Shown piece after piece: positions 1 through 6,707 of a stretch of DNA of 9,306 bases. The notes under the pieces were generated by a model. It did no database searches. It worked only from the letters and a program-made list of their open reading frames with translations, and was not told the DNA's origin. A program made the translations under genes and the position numbers. The DNA comes from an uncultured Pseudomonadota bacterium (lineage in GTDB: Bacteria > Pseudomonadota > Gammaproteobacteria > Burkholderiales > SG8-39). Within the stretch, counting starts at the first letter, position 1. Each line of letters opens with the position of its first letter. The stretch is from contig CAITSH010000015.1 in assembly GCA_903895005.1 (NCBI GenBank), positions 1 to 9,306 of the forward strand, in the 5' to 3' direction.

Positions 1-959
1 ATGCCGGCAGCCTTGATGATCTCGGCATTCTGCGCGAGTTCTTCCTTGATATAACTGTCAAACTGCTCGGGGCTCATGGTGAAGGGCTCGGCACCGAGTT
101 TAGCCAGGCGCTCGCGCACATCCGCAGCTTGCATCGCCTTGAGCGTGGCCTGGTTGAGGCGGTTGACCACATCACGCGGCGTTTTTGCCGGGACGAGCAG
201 GCCGATCCAGAACACATAGTCGGCCTTGGCCACCCCGGCTTCCTGGGCGGTCGGCACCTCGGGCAGCAGGGACGAGCGCTTGTTAGTGCCCACTGCCAGC
301 GCAGCGAGCCTCCCGTCCTTGATCAGGGGCAGTGCGGACACCAGCGGTGCAAAAAAATAATCAACCCGCCCGGTCATGGTTTCGGTGATCGCCTCCGGCG
401 AGCCCTTGTAGGGAACATGCACGGCATCTATCCCGGCGCTGGCGCGGAATTTCTCGGCGTTCATGTAAGTCGCCGTCCCGACACCGACCGATGCGTAATT
501 GAGCTTGCCCGGATTGGCTTTGCCGGCCGCCACCAGTTCCCGGACCGACTTGTGGCCTTTTTCCGCAGAAACAACGAGCACGTTGGGCACCACGGCAAGC
601 GGCGTCACGCCGGCGAAATCACGGATCGGGTCGTAAGGCACCTTGGAAATAAGCGGCGTGACCGTGTGCGCGGCGGTATAGACAAATACCGTGTACCCGT
701 CGGGCGCGGAAGTGGCAACGTGCTGCGCGGCGATAACGCCGCCGGCGCCCATCTTGTTTTCCAATATCACCGGCACGCCGAGCTCTGCCTGGATTTTTTC
801 CGAGACCGCGCGGCCCACCAGGTCGGATGCGCTGCCGGGCGACGCTCCTGACACCAGCCGTATTGCCTTGGACGGCCAGGCCTGTGCCAGCGCCTGCTGC
901 GGCATTGCCAGCACCAGCAACGCGGCGGCGGCGCCTGCGCGCATCAAGCGTTTGCACAT
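1..959 (-). CDS. Bug/TctC-family tripartite tricarboxylate transporter substrate-binding protein, C-terminus cut by window edge
   Basis: Predicted periplasmic solute-binding protein of the Bug (TctC) family, which binds small carboxylates or related organic compounds. The ATG at 959 follows a GGAAG ribosome binding site (966-970) by 6 bases. Residues 1-25 form a signal peptide (basic MCKRLMR, hydrophobic core, cleavage after ALA, mature start QAWPSK). Family hallmarks are the first-lobe loop SGASPGSASD (about 37-46), ENKMGAGG (67-74), SAPDGYT (84-90) and YDPIRDF (109-115), then NYASVGVGT, VPYKGS and a late LVPAKTPRDVV segment. The readable 319 codons end in NAEIIKAAG, which in this family normally lies a few residues before the stop, so only a handful of residues should be missing. 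It is last in the minus-strand cluster, 39 bases after the second hydrolase. No TctA/TctB membrane genes are in view, as is usual for orphan Bug proteins. Family assignment is secure; the ligand is unknown. Confidence 0.93.
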   Translation of the reverse strand, partial: MCKRLMRAGAAAALLVLAMPQQALAQAWPSKAIRLVSGASPGSASDLVGRAVSEKIQAELGVPVILENKMGAGGVIAAQHVATSAPDGYTVFVYTAAHTVTPLISKVPYDPIRDFAGVTPLAVVPNVLVVSAEKGHKSVRELVAAGKANPGKLNYASVGVGTATYMNAEKFRASAGIDAVHVPYKGSPEAITETMTGRVDYFFAPLVSALPLIKDGRLAALAVGTNKRSSLLPEVPTAQEAGVAKADYVFWIGLLVPAKTPRDVVNRLNQATLKAMQAADVRERLAKLGAEPFTMSPEQFDSYIKEELAQNAEIIKAAG

Positions 960-998
960 TCCTGTCTTCCCTCGAATCCGGTTGGCGGGCACGACCTG

Positions 999-2087
999 CT
1001 ACTGGCGCGGCAGGCCCAGTTGTTCAGCCATCCAGTCGGCGCTACGCGAACGCCAGCGGTAGGGCCGGTTGTTGGCGATATGGTTGCCGTCCTCAACGAT
1101 CAGCAACTCGGTCGGGCCGGAAGCCTCGTCGACCATGCGCTGCGCGTCCTGCCAGGCGATCAACCTGTCCTGTTTGCCGGTGACGATAAACAGCGGGCAC
1201 TCGATCTGTTTTGCGATGCCGTTCTTGAGCGTCAGCGTGCTGCTATGGCGGCGCGCCTCTTCCTGGGTCTTGCAATGGCTGCGCACGCGAAAGGCCTCGC
1301 GCGTCAGGTCCGGCAGCTTGTCCCACTGGTCAGAAAAATCGTAGGGTCCGGCAAGGCCGATGCAGGCCTTGAGGCGCTTTTCGAAGGCGGCGGCGCGCGG
1401 TGCGTAATAGCCGCCAAGGCTCACGCCCCAAAGGCCGATGCGGCTCGTGTCAACATCGGTGCGCGTCATCACCCAGTCCACCATGGCCTTTACCGGTACT
1501 TCGTAGTCGCCGCGAATGGGAAAATCATATTCCGCCTCGCCCTGTCCCGGTCCATCTACCATCAGTGTGGCGATGCCGCGCGCGAGAAAGGGCAGTTCGT
1601 AGGCCTCGAGTTCCTCCTTGGCCGAATCCAGCCCCGGCACCATGATCATCACCGGCGGCTTGGCGGCACCTTGGGACGAAGACGCGGGAAGACGAAGGAA
1701 TCCGGCAAGGAATTTCCCCTCATAGGGGATCTCGACGCGCACCGCCGGCGGCCGCTGGTGCGGCAACGCGAGCTGACGGCACTCCACGGACTTCATGTGC
1801 GCCGCGCGCATCTCGGCGATATCGTGTACGGCGAGGAATTTCCCGAAATGATAATAGACGGCGGCACGCGACAAATGCTCAGCCGCAGTCAGTTTGTAGC
1901 CGGCGGCCAGGGTTTCGCGTCCGAGCTTTTCGTGTACCGCGGCGCGTGCGCTCCAGGCGCCGCACCAGTCCTCCCAGCGGTCAATGCCTGCCGTCACGTC
2001 CTCGAAGTCGGCGAGTATCACGCCATTGGAGATAAACCGCGGCGCCCAGTGCGCCGTCGCCGAAGCGACTCTTGCGTCCTTGCTCAT
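999..2087 (-). CDS. Alpha/beta hydrolase, 2,6-dihydroxypseudooxynicotine hydrolase/FrsA-like type (downstream paralogue)
   Basis: A 362-residue cytoplasmic serine hydrolase. Residues 1-115 form an alpha-helical N-terminal cap rich in Trp (HWAPRF, RWEDWCGAWSARAA). The catalytic domain follows from about PYEGKFLAGF (121-130). The oxyanion-side segment is VPGLDSAKEE (150-159), then DGPGQGEAEYDF (178-189). The nucleophile motif is GVSLGG with Ser223; Asp307 (GKQDR) and His336 (GNH) complete the triad. The length and cap-plus-core layout match the hydrolase that cleaves a C-C bond in bacterial nicotine breakdown (Arthrobacter 2,6-dihydroxypseudooxynicotine hydrolase, about 367 residues), though related proteins are also annotated as peptidases or esterases. 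The ATG at 2087 has a GAGGA ribosome binding site just upstream. The gene follows its paralogue by 38 bases, with about half the residues identical by eye. The fold and active site are clear; the substrate and C-C versus ester/amide cleavage are open. Confidence 0.9.
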   Translation of the reverse strand: MSKDARVASATAHWAPRFISNGVILADFEDVTAGIDRWEDWCGAWSARAAVHEKLGRETLAAGYKLTAAEHLSRAAVYYHFGKFLAVHDIAEMRAAHMKSVECRQLALPHQRPPAVRVEIPYEGKFLAGFLRLPASSSQGAAKPPVMIMVPGLDSAKEELEAYELPFLARGIATLMVDGPGQGEAEYDFPIRGDYEVPVKAMVDWVMTRTDVDTSRIGLWGVSLGGYYAPRAAAFEKRLKACIGLAGPYDFSDQWDKLPDLTREAFRVRSHCKTQEEARRHSSTLTLKNGIAKQIECPLFIVTGKQDRLIAWQDAQRMVDEASGPTELLIVEDGNHIANNRPYRWRSRSADWMAEQLGLPRQ

Positions 2088-2125
2088 GCTTCCTCACTTA
2101 AAACAGGGTTGTTAAATATCGGAAC

Positions 2126-3220
2126 TCAGCGCTTTTGTGCGCCCAACTGCGTTGCCATCCAGTCGGCAGTCTGGTCGCGATAGCGGTACCAGAGATTGTT
2201 GACGACATGGTTGCCGCCCTCGATCACCGACAGCACGCAGGGGCCCGATACCTCAGAGGCGAGCTTTTCGGCCGCGGTGTGCGGCGTCAGCCTGTCCTTG
2301 GTGCCGGCAACGAGGTAAATCGGGCAGGTAATGTTCTTGGCGATACCGGCCAGCGACATGCGCAGCGCGACCTTGCCCGCCTCTTCCAGGTTGGCGCTCC
2401 CGGTGCGAACGCGAAAAGCCTCGACGTTGATGATGGGACGGCCGTCAAAATTGCTGGAACGCTGGTAGGCCCCGGACAGCGCGACACAGGCCTTGATGCG
2501 CTTTTCGAAACAGGTGGCGCGCGGCGCGAAGTACCCGCCGAGAGAAACACCCCAGATGCCGATGCGTGCAGGATCAATATCGGCGCGGGTTTCCAGGCAG
2601 TCGATCACCGCCTTGACCGGTTTTTCATATTCCGGGCACAGCGCGAAGTCGTATTCGCCCTCGCCCTGCCCGGGACCGTCAAAGGCAAATGTGGCGAGGC
2701 CGCGCTTGAGGAAACGGTTTTCGTAATCGTCCATCTCCTCCTTGGCCGAATCCAGGCCCATGCACATCACCACCACGGGCGGCCTGGCGATCCCAGCAGG
2801 TTTGCGCAAATTGCCGTAAAGAAATTTCCCCTCGTAGGGGATGGCCACGCGCTCGCCCGGCGGATCGATGAGGGGCAGCGCACGATTGCGGCAATCGACC
2901 GCCTTCATGTTCGCCGCTTTCATCTGGACGAGGTCGTTGACGAACAAGAATTTGCCGAAGTGATAGCACACCGCGGCGCGCGTGAAGTGGGCGCCGGCCG
3001 ACATCTTGTAGCCTTGCGCAAGCGCCTCAACGCCCAGCGCCTCGTGCTGCGCGGCGCGCGCCGACCACGCGCTGCACCAGTCCTCCCAGCGCTGGCAACC
3101 CGCGGTGACTTGTTCGAAATCGCTCAGCGGCACGCCGTTGGCGACAAAACGCGGCGCCCAGTGCGAAATGGCCGACTGGACGCGGGGATCTTTTTCCGAA
3201 GACTGCTCTAGGCCTGACAT
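2126..3220 (-). CDS. Alpha/beta hydrolase, 2,6-dihydroxypseudooxynicotine hydrolase/FrsA-like type (upstream paralogue)
   Basis: A 364-residue paralogue of the hydrolase immediately downstream. The N-terminal helical cap (about 1-120) carries SHWAPRF, RWEDWCSAWSARAA and CYHFGKFLF. The core carries PYEGKFLYGN (128-137), CMGLDSAKEE (153-162), DGPGQGEGEYDF (181-192), the nucleophile elbow GVSLGG (Ser226), GTKDR (Asp309) and GGNH (His338), so the triad is intact. The reading frame stays open upstream to a GTG at 3313, but I chose the ATG at 3220: it has AGGA at 3228-3231, 7 bases away, and it aligns with the paralogue's start, while the extra 31 residues come from a low-complexity repeat tract. 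The residues just after the strand following the nucleophile differ between copies (SGAYQRSSNF here, AGPYDFSDQW there), so the two probably differ in substrate or step. Likely cytoplasmic and co-transcribed with its neighbours. Family secure, substrate unknown. Confidence 0.9.
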   Translation of the reverse strand: MSGLEQSSEKDPRVQSAISHWAPRFVANGVPLSDFEQVTAGCQRWEDWCSAWSARAAQHEALGVEALAQGYKMSAGAHFTRAAVCYHFGKFLFVNDLVQMKAANMKAVDCRNRALPLIDPPGERVAIPYEGKFLYGNLRKPAGIARPPVVVMCMGLDSAKEEMDDYENRFLKRGLATFAFDGPGQGEGEYDFALCPEYEKPVKAVIDCLETRADIDPARIGIWGVSLGGYFAPRATCFEKRIKACVALSGAYQRSSNFDGRPIINVEAFRVRTGSANLEEAGKVALRMSLAGIAKNITCPIYLVAGTKDRLTPHTAAEKLASEVSGPCVLSVIEGGNHVVNNLWYRYRDQTADWMATQLGAQKR

Positions 3221-3226
3221 TATTGG

Positions 3227-3231
3227 TTCCT
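3227..3231 (-). promoter_or_regulatory. Ribosome binding site deciding the upstream hydrolase start
   Basis: The minus strand reads AGGAA here, 6-7 bases before the ATG at 3220. It supports that ATG over the in-frame GTG at 3313. Confidence 0.6.
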
Positions 3232-3285
3232 GTGTTGTGGTGCTGTGTTGAGGTGCCGCGTTGTGGCGCTTGAAGCTGTGTGTTG
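3230..3285 (-). repeat. Degenerate CAACACAG repeats in the reductase-hydrolase gap
   Basis: The 93-base gap between the reductase stop and the hydrolase start contains, read on the minus strand, two exact CAACACAG copies (3230-3237 and 3243-3250), a relaxed copy CAACGCGG (3256-3263) and a stretched copy CAACACACAG (3276-3285). The transcript here is strikingly C-rich and G-poor (28 C to 11 G in about 66 bases by hand count). That composition resembles Rho-utilisation sites or unstructured translation-enhancing leaders. The repeats are directly visible; any role is inference. Confidence 0.5.
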
Positions 3286-3313
3286 CTGCGAAGGGGTATG
3301 CGGTGCCCGACAC

Positions 3314-4297
3314 TCAGGCGCCAAGGGTGACGAAATACCCGGGGTTGTAGCGGTCGCCGGCGCGCGCCCCCGGTTTGAAGGTCTCGGACAACACGGCCAG
3401 CTCCGCCGCATCAAGCACAAGGTCCGCAGCCCCGACGTTTTGTTCGAGATATTTTTTCTGCTTGGTACCGGGAATCGGCACGATATCGTCGCCGCGCGCC
3501 AGCAACCAGGCAAGCGACACCTGCGCCGTTGTCACGCCGCGCGCCTTCGCGATCGCCTCAATGGGCTTGAGCAGTTCCAGGTTCTTTTCCATGTTGCCCG
3601 GCTGGAAGCGCGGCTGCTTGCGGCGCAGGTCGTGCGGTGCAATGTCATCAAGACTGCGCACATTGCCGGTAAGCAGGCCGCGTCCGAGCGGCGAGTAGGG
3701 CACGAAGCCGATGCCAAGTTCGCGGCAGGCGGGCAGGATTTCATCCTCCACGTCGCGCGCCCACAGCGAATATTCGGTCTGCAGCGCGGCAATCGGATGA
3801 ATCTTGCATGCGCGCGCGAGCGACTTGGGGCCGGCCTCGGAGAGGCCGAGCCACCGCACCTTGCCCGCCTCGACGAGGCGCGACATCGCACCGACCGTCT
3901 CCTCGATGGGCACATCCGGATCGATGCGGTGCAGGTAATACAGGTCGATGACATCTACGCCCAGCTGCTTCAGGCTGGCGTCACAGGCCTCGGGCACGTA
4001 GTCGGGGCGGCCGTTGTAGCCCTTCTTGCCGTCGGGCAGATCGAAGTTGCCGAACTTGGTGGCTATCACCACCTCGTCACGCCGGCCCTTGAGCGCACGA
4101 CCGACGATGCGCTCGTGCCGTCCGCCCATGTAGCGGTTCGCGGTGTCAAACAGCGTGACGCCAAGATCGAGCGCGCGACGGATGGTCTCGATCTGCACAT
4201 CATCGTCGCGTTCGCCAAAATCGGTGGTCGTGCTGCCCGCACCAAGGCCCACCACCGACACCAGCGGTCCGTTTTTGCCCAGCCTGCGTTGTTGCAT
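3314..4297 (-). CDS. Aldo/keto reductase
   Basis: A 327-residue NAD(P)H-dependent oxidoreductase with the (beta/alpha)8 aldo/keto reductase fold, expected to interconvert a carbonyl and an alcohol in the cytoplasm. The start MQQRRLGKNGPLVSVVGLG is typical of the family. The catalytic tetrad is visible: Asp51 and Tyr56 in FDTANRYMG, Lys81 in IATKFG, and His123 in YYLHRIDPD. Cofactor-site elements are QTEYSLWARD (173-182), VPYSPLGRGLLTG (199-211) and IPGTKQKKYLEQN (275-287). The closest familiar groups are bacterial YakC/AKR13-like reductases. The frame is open upstream to 4420, but the ATG at 4297 has AAAGGA at 4305-4310, 7 bases away, and the extension has no family features. It lies 52 bases after the Bug gene and 93 bases before the hydrolase pair, suggesting that it processes the same imported compound. 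Family is certain; substrate is not known. Confidence 0.93.
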   Translation of the reverse strand: MQQRRLGKNGPLVSVVGLGAGSTTTDFGERDDDVQIETIRRALDLGVTLFDTANRYMGGRHERIVGRALKGRRDEVVIATKFGNFDLPDGKKGYNGRPDYVPEACDASLKQLGVDVIDLYYLHRIDPDVPIEETVGAMSRLVEAGKVRWLGLSEAGPKSLARACKIHPIAALQTEYSLWARDVEDEILPACRELGIGFVPYSPLGRGLLTGNVRSLDDIAPHDLRRKQPRFQPGNMEKNLELLKPIEAIAKARGVTTAQVSLAWLLARGDDIVPIPGTKQKKYLEQNVGAADLVLDAAELAVLSETFKPGARAGDRYNPGYFVTLGA

Positions 4298-4349
4298 CAA
4301 TGCGTCCTTTTTACGATGACTCGCTAGCCAAATCGAAATCGAATGCCAT

Positions 4350-5327
4350 TCAGTCGGCGGTGATACCGGCCTTGCGAATAAGCGGCGTCCATTTGTCGAT
4401 TTCCGTCCTGACCCAGTCACCGAGTTCCTCGGGAGAAGAAGGCGTGGGCTCCGCCCCCTGCGCCAGCAGTTGGTCGCGCGTTTCGGGGCGGCGCAATATC
4501 TCGCCTATCTCGCGGTTGAGTTTCATCACCACCGAACGCGGGGTCTTTGCGGGCGCAAACAATCCGAACCAGAGCTTGGCTTCCATGCCGGGTATGCCCG
4601 CCTCGGTGGCGCTGGGAATGTCCGGGGCACCGGCAAAACGCGTCGCGCTTGAAACGGCGAGCGCCTTGACCTTGCCGGCCTTCATCTGGCCGTGCGCAGT
4701 CAGCGCCGATAAAAACGAAACCTGCACCTCACCCGCAAGCAGCGCCGTGAGTGCATTTCCGGCGCTCTTGTACGGGATGTGCTGCAGCGGTACGCCGGTG
4801 ACGTTCTTGAGCAATTCTGCGGCAAGATGGCTTATGGTGCCGTTGCCCGCAGAAGAATAGCTGAGGTTGCCGTTTTTCTTGGCGTAGGCGATAAATTCCC
4901 GGGCGTTGGAAACCGGAACGGACGGATGCACCACCAGCACCACGACGCCGGTGGCGACCATGCTGACCGGTTCAAAATCCTTGACCGGATCGTATTGGAG
5001 GTCCTTGGCGTAGAGCGTGACGGCGCTGACAAAGGGACCGGCATGCCCCATCACAAGGTTGTAGCCATCCGGCGGTGACTTCGCGACGACATCGGTCGGG
5101 ATCGTGCCGCCCGCACCGGCGCGGCTGTCAACCACAAAGGCCTGGCCCCAGCGTTCCTGCAGTCGTTGCGCGATAAAACGCGACAGGTAATCGGCGGTAC
5201 TGCCCTGGCCCTGGCCCATGATGCGCCCGGGCCGCGACGGGTAGTTTGCGGCCGGGTCCTGCGCGAAAACGCCGGACGCCTGCGTGAACAGAAGGGCCGA
5301 CAGGAATGCCACCAACGAAGCTTTCAT
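4350..5327 (-). CDS. Bug/TctC-family tripartite tricarboxylate transporter substrate-binding protein
   Basis: A 325-residue periplasmic solute-binding protein. Residues 1-22 are a signal peptide ending VFA, with the mature protein starting QDPAANYPSRP. Two-lobe Bug features in order are MGQGQGSTADYLSR (37-50, the ligand-loop region), SRAGAGGTIPTDVVAKSPPDGYN (68-90), YDPVKDFEPVS (112-122), LSYSSAGNGTISH (155-167), PYKSAGNALTALLAGEVQ (185-202) and WFGLFAPAKTPRSVV (253-267). The ATG at 5327 is preceded by a near-perfect AGGAGGA site (5331-5337), which rules out the in-frame ATG ten codons upstream. It lies between the metC-like gene (77 bases upstream) and the reductase (52 bases downstream). 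The first ligand loop reads GQGQG where family members usually have a P-F-P-P-G-G-like stretch, so the ligand may be atypical. It is clearly different from the second Bug protein at the end of the cluster. No transporter membrane subunits are visible. Confidence 0.95.
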   Translation of the reverse strand: MKASLVAFLSALLFTQASGVFAQDPAANYPSRPGRIMGQGQGSTADYLSRFIAQRLQERWGQAFVVDSRAGAGGTIPTDVVAKSPPDGYNLVMGHAGPFVSAVTLYAKDLQYDPVKDFEPVSMVATGVVVLVVHPSVPVSNAREFIAYAKKNGNLSYSSAGNGTISHLAAELLKNVTGVPLQHIPYKSAGNALTALLAGEVQVSFLSALTAHGQMKAGKVKALAVSSATRFAGAPDIPSATEAGIPGMEAKLWFGLFAPAKTPRSVVMKLNREIGEILRRPETRDQLLAQGAEPTPSSPEELGDWVRTEIDKWTPLIRKAGITAD

Positions 5328-5345
5328 TTTTCCTCCTAGCAAAGC

Positions 5346-5364
5346 CGGGATCTTCAATGTCCCG
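5346..5364 (-). repeat. Short inverted repeat in the leader of the first Bug gene
   Basis: CGGGA and TCCCG arms enclose 9 bases. The element lies just downstream of a possible promoter and 9 bases upstream of the Bug ribosome binding site. It could be an operator or a weak RNA hairpin, or chance: the arms are only 5 bases. Confidence 0.3.
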
Positions 5365-5372
5365 ATGCCGCA

Positions 5373-5400
5373 ATTATTATCTGTTGCAGGATTTCGTCAC
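5373..5400 (-). promoter_or_regulatory. Possible sigma70-type promoter for the downstream five genes
   Basis: On the minus strand GTGACG (5395-5400, 4 of 6 to TTGACA) is followed after 16 bases by AATAAT (5373-5378, 5 of 6 to TATAAT). It sits in the 77-base gap directly after the metC-like stop. It would allow the Bug, reductase and hydrolase genes to be expressed without the lyase. Hexamer matches of this quality also occur by chance. Confidence 0.35.
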
Positions 5401-5404
5401 AGCA

Positions 5405-6586
5405 TTATTTTGCGAGCCGCTTCAACCCGGACTCAAGGTCTGCGATAAGATCGTCCGCGTGCTCAAGTCCGGCATGGATCCGGAACGCCGGCCCGGCGTA
5501 AGGCCACTTGGTGGCGTTACGCACTTCGGCCGGATTAAAAGGCATCGCCAGACTTTCGAAGCCGCCCCAAGATGCGCCTATGCCATAGAGCTCGAGGCCG
5601 TCCATGAAGGCCGCAAACGCCTGGTGCGACACCGGCTTGAGCACGACACTGAATAGTCCCGACGCACCGGTGAAATCGCGCTTCCAGAGGGCATAACCGG
5701 GGTCCTCGGGTAGCGCGGGATAAAACACGCGCTCGACCTCGGGACGCGCAGCCAGCCACTGCGCGAGAACCAACGCCGTCTCGCCATGCTGCTTGAGCCG
5801 CACCGCCATGGTGCGCAAACCGCGCAAGGCAAGAAATACATCGTCGGGCCCCGCCGTCTGCCCCAAATCGACATGGGTGTCCTTGAGTTGTTTCCAGGCC
5901 GCCTCTGTGGTGGTGACTACACCGAGCATGGCATCCGAATGCCCGACGATATATTTGGTGGCGGCGTGAATCGACACATCCACACCGTGCTCGAACGGTT
6001 TGAAGTAAAGCGGCGTCGCCCAGGTGTTGTCCATGATCACGACCGCCCCCTGCTTTTGGGCAACCACGGCGATGGCGGGGATGTCCTGCATCTCGAAGGT
6101 CAGCGAACCGGGCGCCTCGACAACAACCGCCGTCGTGTTGGGGCGCATCAGCGATGCGATACCGGCACCAATGAGCGGGTCGTAAAATTCGCACTCAACG
6201 CCAAAGCGTTTCAGGAATCGCCAACCGGCGCGGCGCATCGGGCCGTAGGCGCTGTCGCTGATCAGCACATGGTCGCCGGCCTTGACGTAAGCGATGAGCG
6301 CGCAGGCGCATGCGGCCAGCCCCGACGGATACAGCATGCTGCGATACCCGCCCTCAAGCCCGGCGATCGCCTCCTCAAGCGCGGCCAGCGTGGGCGTGCC
6401 GTGACGGCCGTAATACACGCCGGGCTTTCCGGCGGCATAGTCCTTGTGCTTTTGCTCCCACTCCGCGAGGGTCGGTGAGAGCACGGTCGAGGCGTGATAG
6501 ACGGGCGTATTGACCACGCCGTGCTGGTCCTCGGGATGGCGTCCCGCATGGACCAGCCTGGTTTCTTCTTTTCCGGATTTGCTCAT
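5405..6586 (-). CDS. metC: Cystathionine beta-lyase family PLP enzyme
   Basis: A 393-residue fold-type I PLP enzyme of the Cys/Met metabolism family, matching the usual length of MetC. Cystathionine beta-lyase splits cystathionine into homocysteine, pyruvate and ammonia in the cytoplasm. Visible features are the start region TRLVHAGRHPEDQHGVVNTPVY, phosphate-binding Tyr59 and Arg61 in YYGRHGTPT, ring-stacking Tyr114 in SDSAYGP, Asp186 in MDNTW, the PLP lysine Lys211 in HAATKYIVGHSD, SWGGFESL (339-346, the Trp typical of beta-lyases rather than gamma-synthases) and the substrate-carboxylate Arg369 in FRIHAGLE. The frame is open upstream to 6928, but that extension overlaps the divergent gene and has no family features. 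The ATG at 6586 fits the family, although no good ribosome binding site precedes it. As first gene of a catabolic-looking cluster it may act on another sulfur or beta-substituted amino acid; beta-lyase family membership is firm, the substrate is not. Confidence 0.9.
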   Translation of the reverse strand: MSKSGKEETRLVHAGRHPEDQHGVVNTPVYHASTVLSPTLAEWEQKHKDYAAGKPGVYYGRHGTPTLAALEEAIAGLEGGYRSMLYPSGLAACACALIAYVKAGDHVLISDSAYGPMRRAGWRFLKRFGVECEFYDPLIGAGIASLMRPNTTAVVVEAPGSLTFEMQDIPAIAVVAQKQGAVVIMDNTWATPLYFKPFEHGVDVSIHAATKYIVGHSDAMLGVVTTTEAAWKQLKDTHVDLGQTAGPDDVFLALRGLRTMAVRLKQHGETALVLAQWLAARPEVERVFYPALPEDPGYALWKRDFTGASGLFSVVLKPVSHQAFAAFMDGLELYGIGASWGGFESLAMPFNPAEVRNATKWPYAGPAFRIHAGLEHADDLIADLESGLKRLAK

Positions 6587-6707
6587 GAATAATGCCGACG
6601 TGCCCCAGCGGGAGCGATGAGGCGTATTCTGGCAGAAACCCGCCGCGCAATACACCTTCGACGCGCTTCGAAAAACAACGCCGCAGCACCGAAACAGAAG
6701 GAACGCC
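6587..6707. other. Divergent intergenic region between the metC-like gene and the orphan gene
   Basis: 121 bases must hold both outward promoters, but I see no convincing -35/-10 pair on either strand. A partial repeat TTCGACGCGC/TTCGAAAAAC lies around 6657-6676. No good ribosome binding site precedes the metC-like ATG. Confidence 0.4.
6698..6702 (+). promoter_or_regulatory. Ribosome binding site deciding a TTG start
   Basis: AAGGA lies 5 bases before the TTG at 6708, supporting that rare start codon. The next in-frame ATG, 11 codons later, follows GACGAC and has no such site. Confidence 0.65.

Noticed and set aside
3221..3313. N-terminal extension of the upstream hydrolase from a GTG at 3313
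   Set aside because: The extension translates the repeat tract, has no ribosome site, and is absent from the paralogue; the ATG at 3220 has a suitable site.
1020..4327. Three long plus-strand open frames (1020-2183, 2135-3211, 3245-4327) opposite the hydrolase and reductase genes
   Set aside because: Their translations are Arg/His/Gly-rich with no recognisable motif, and they mirror well-conserved enzymes on the minus strand. High GC at third positions opens such antisense frames.
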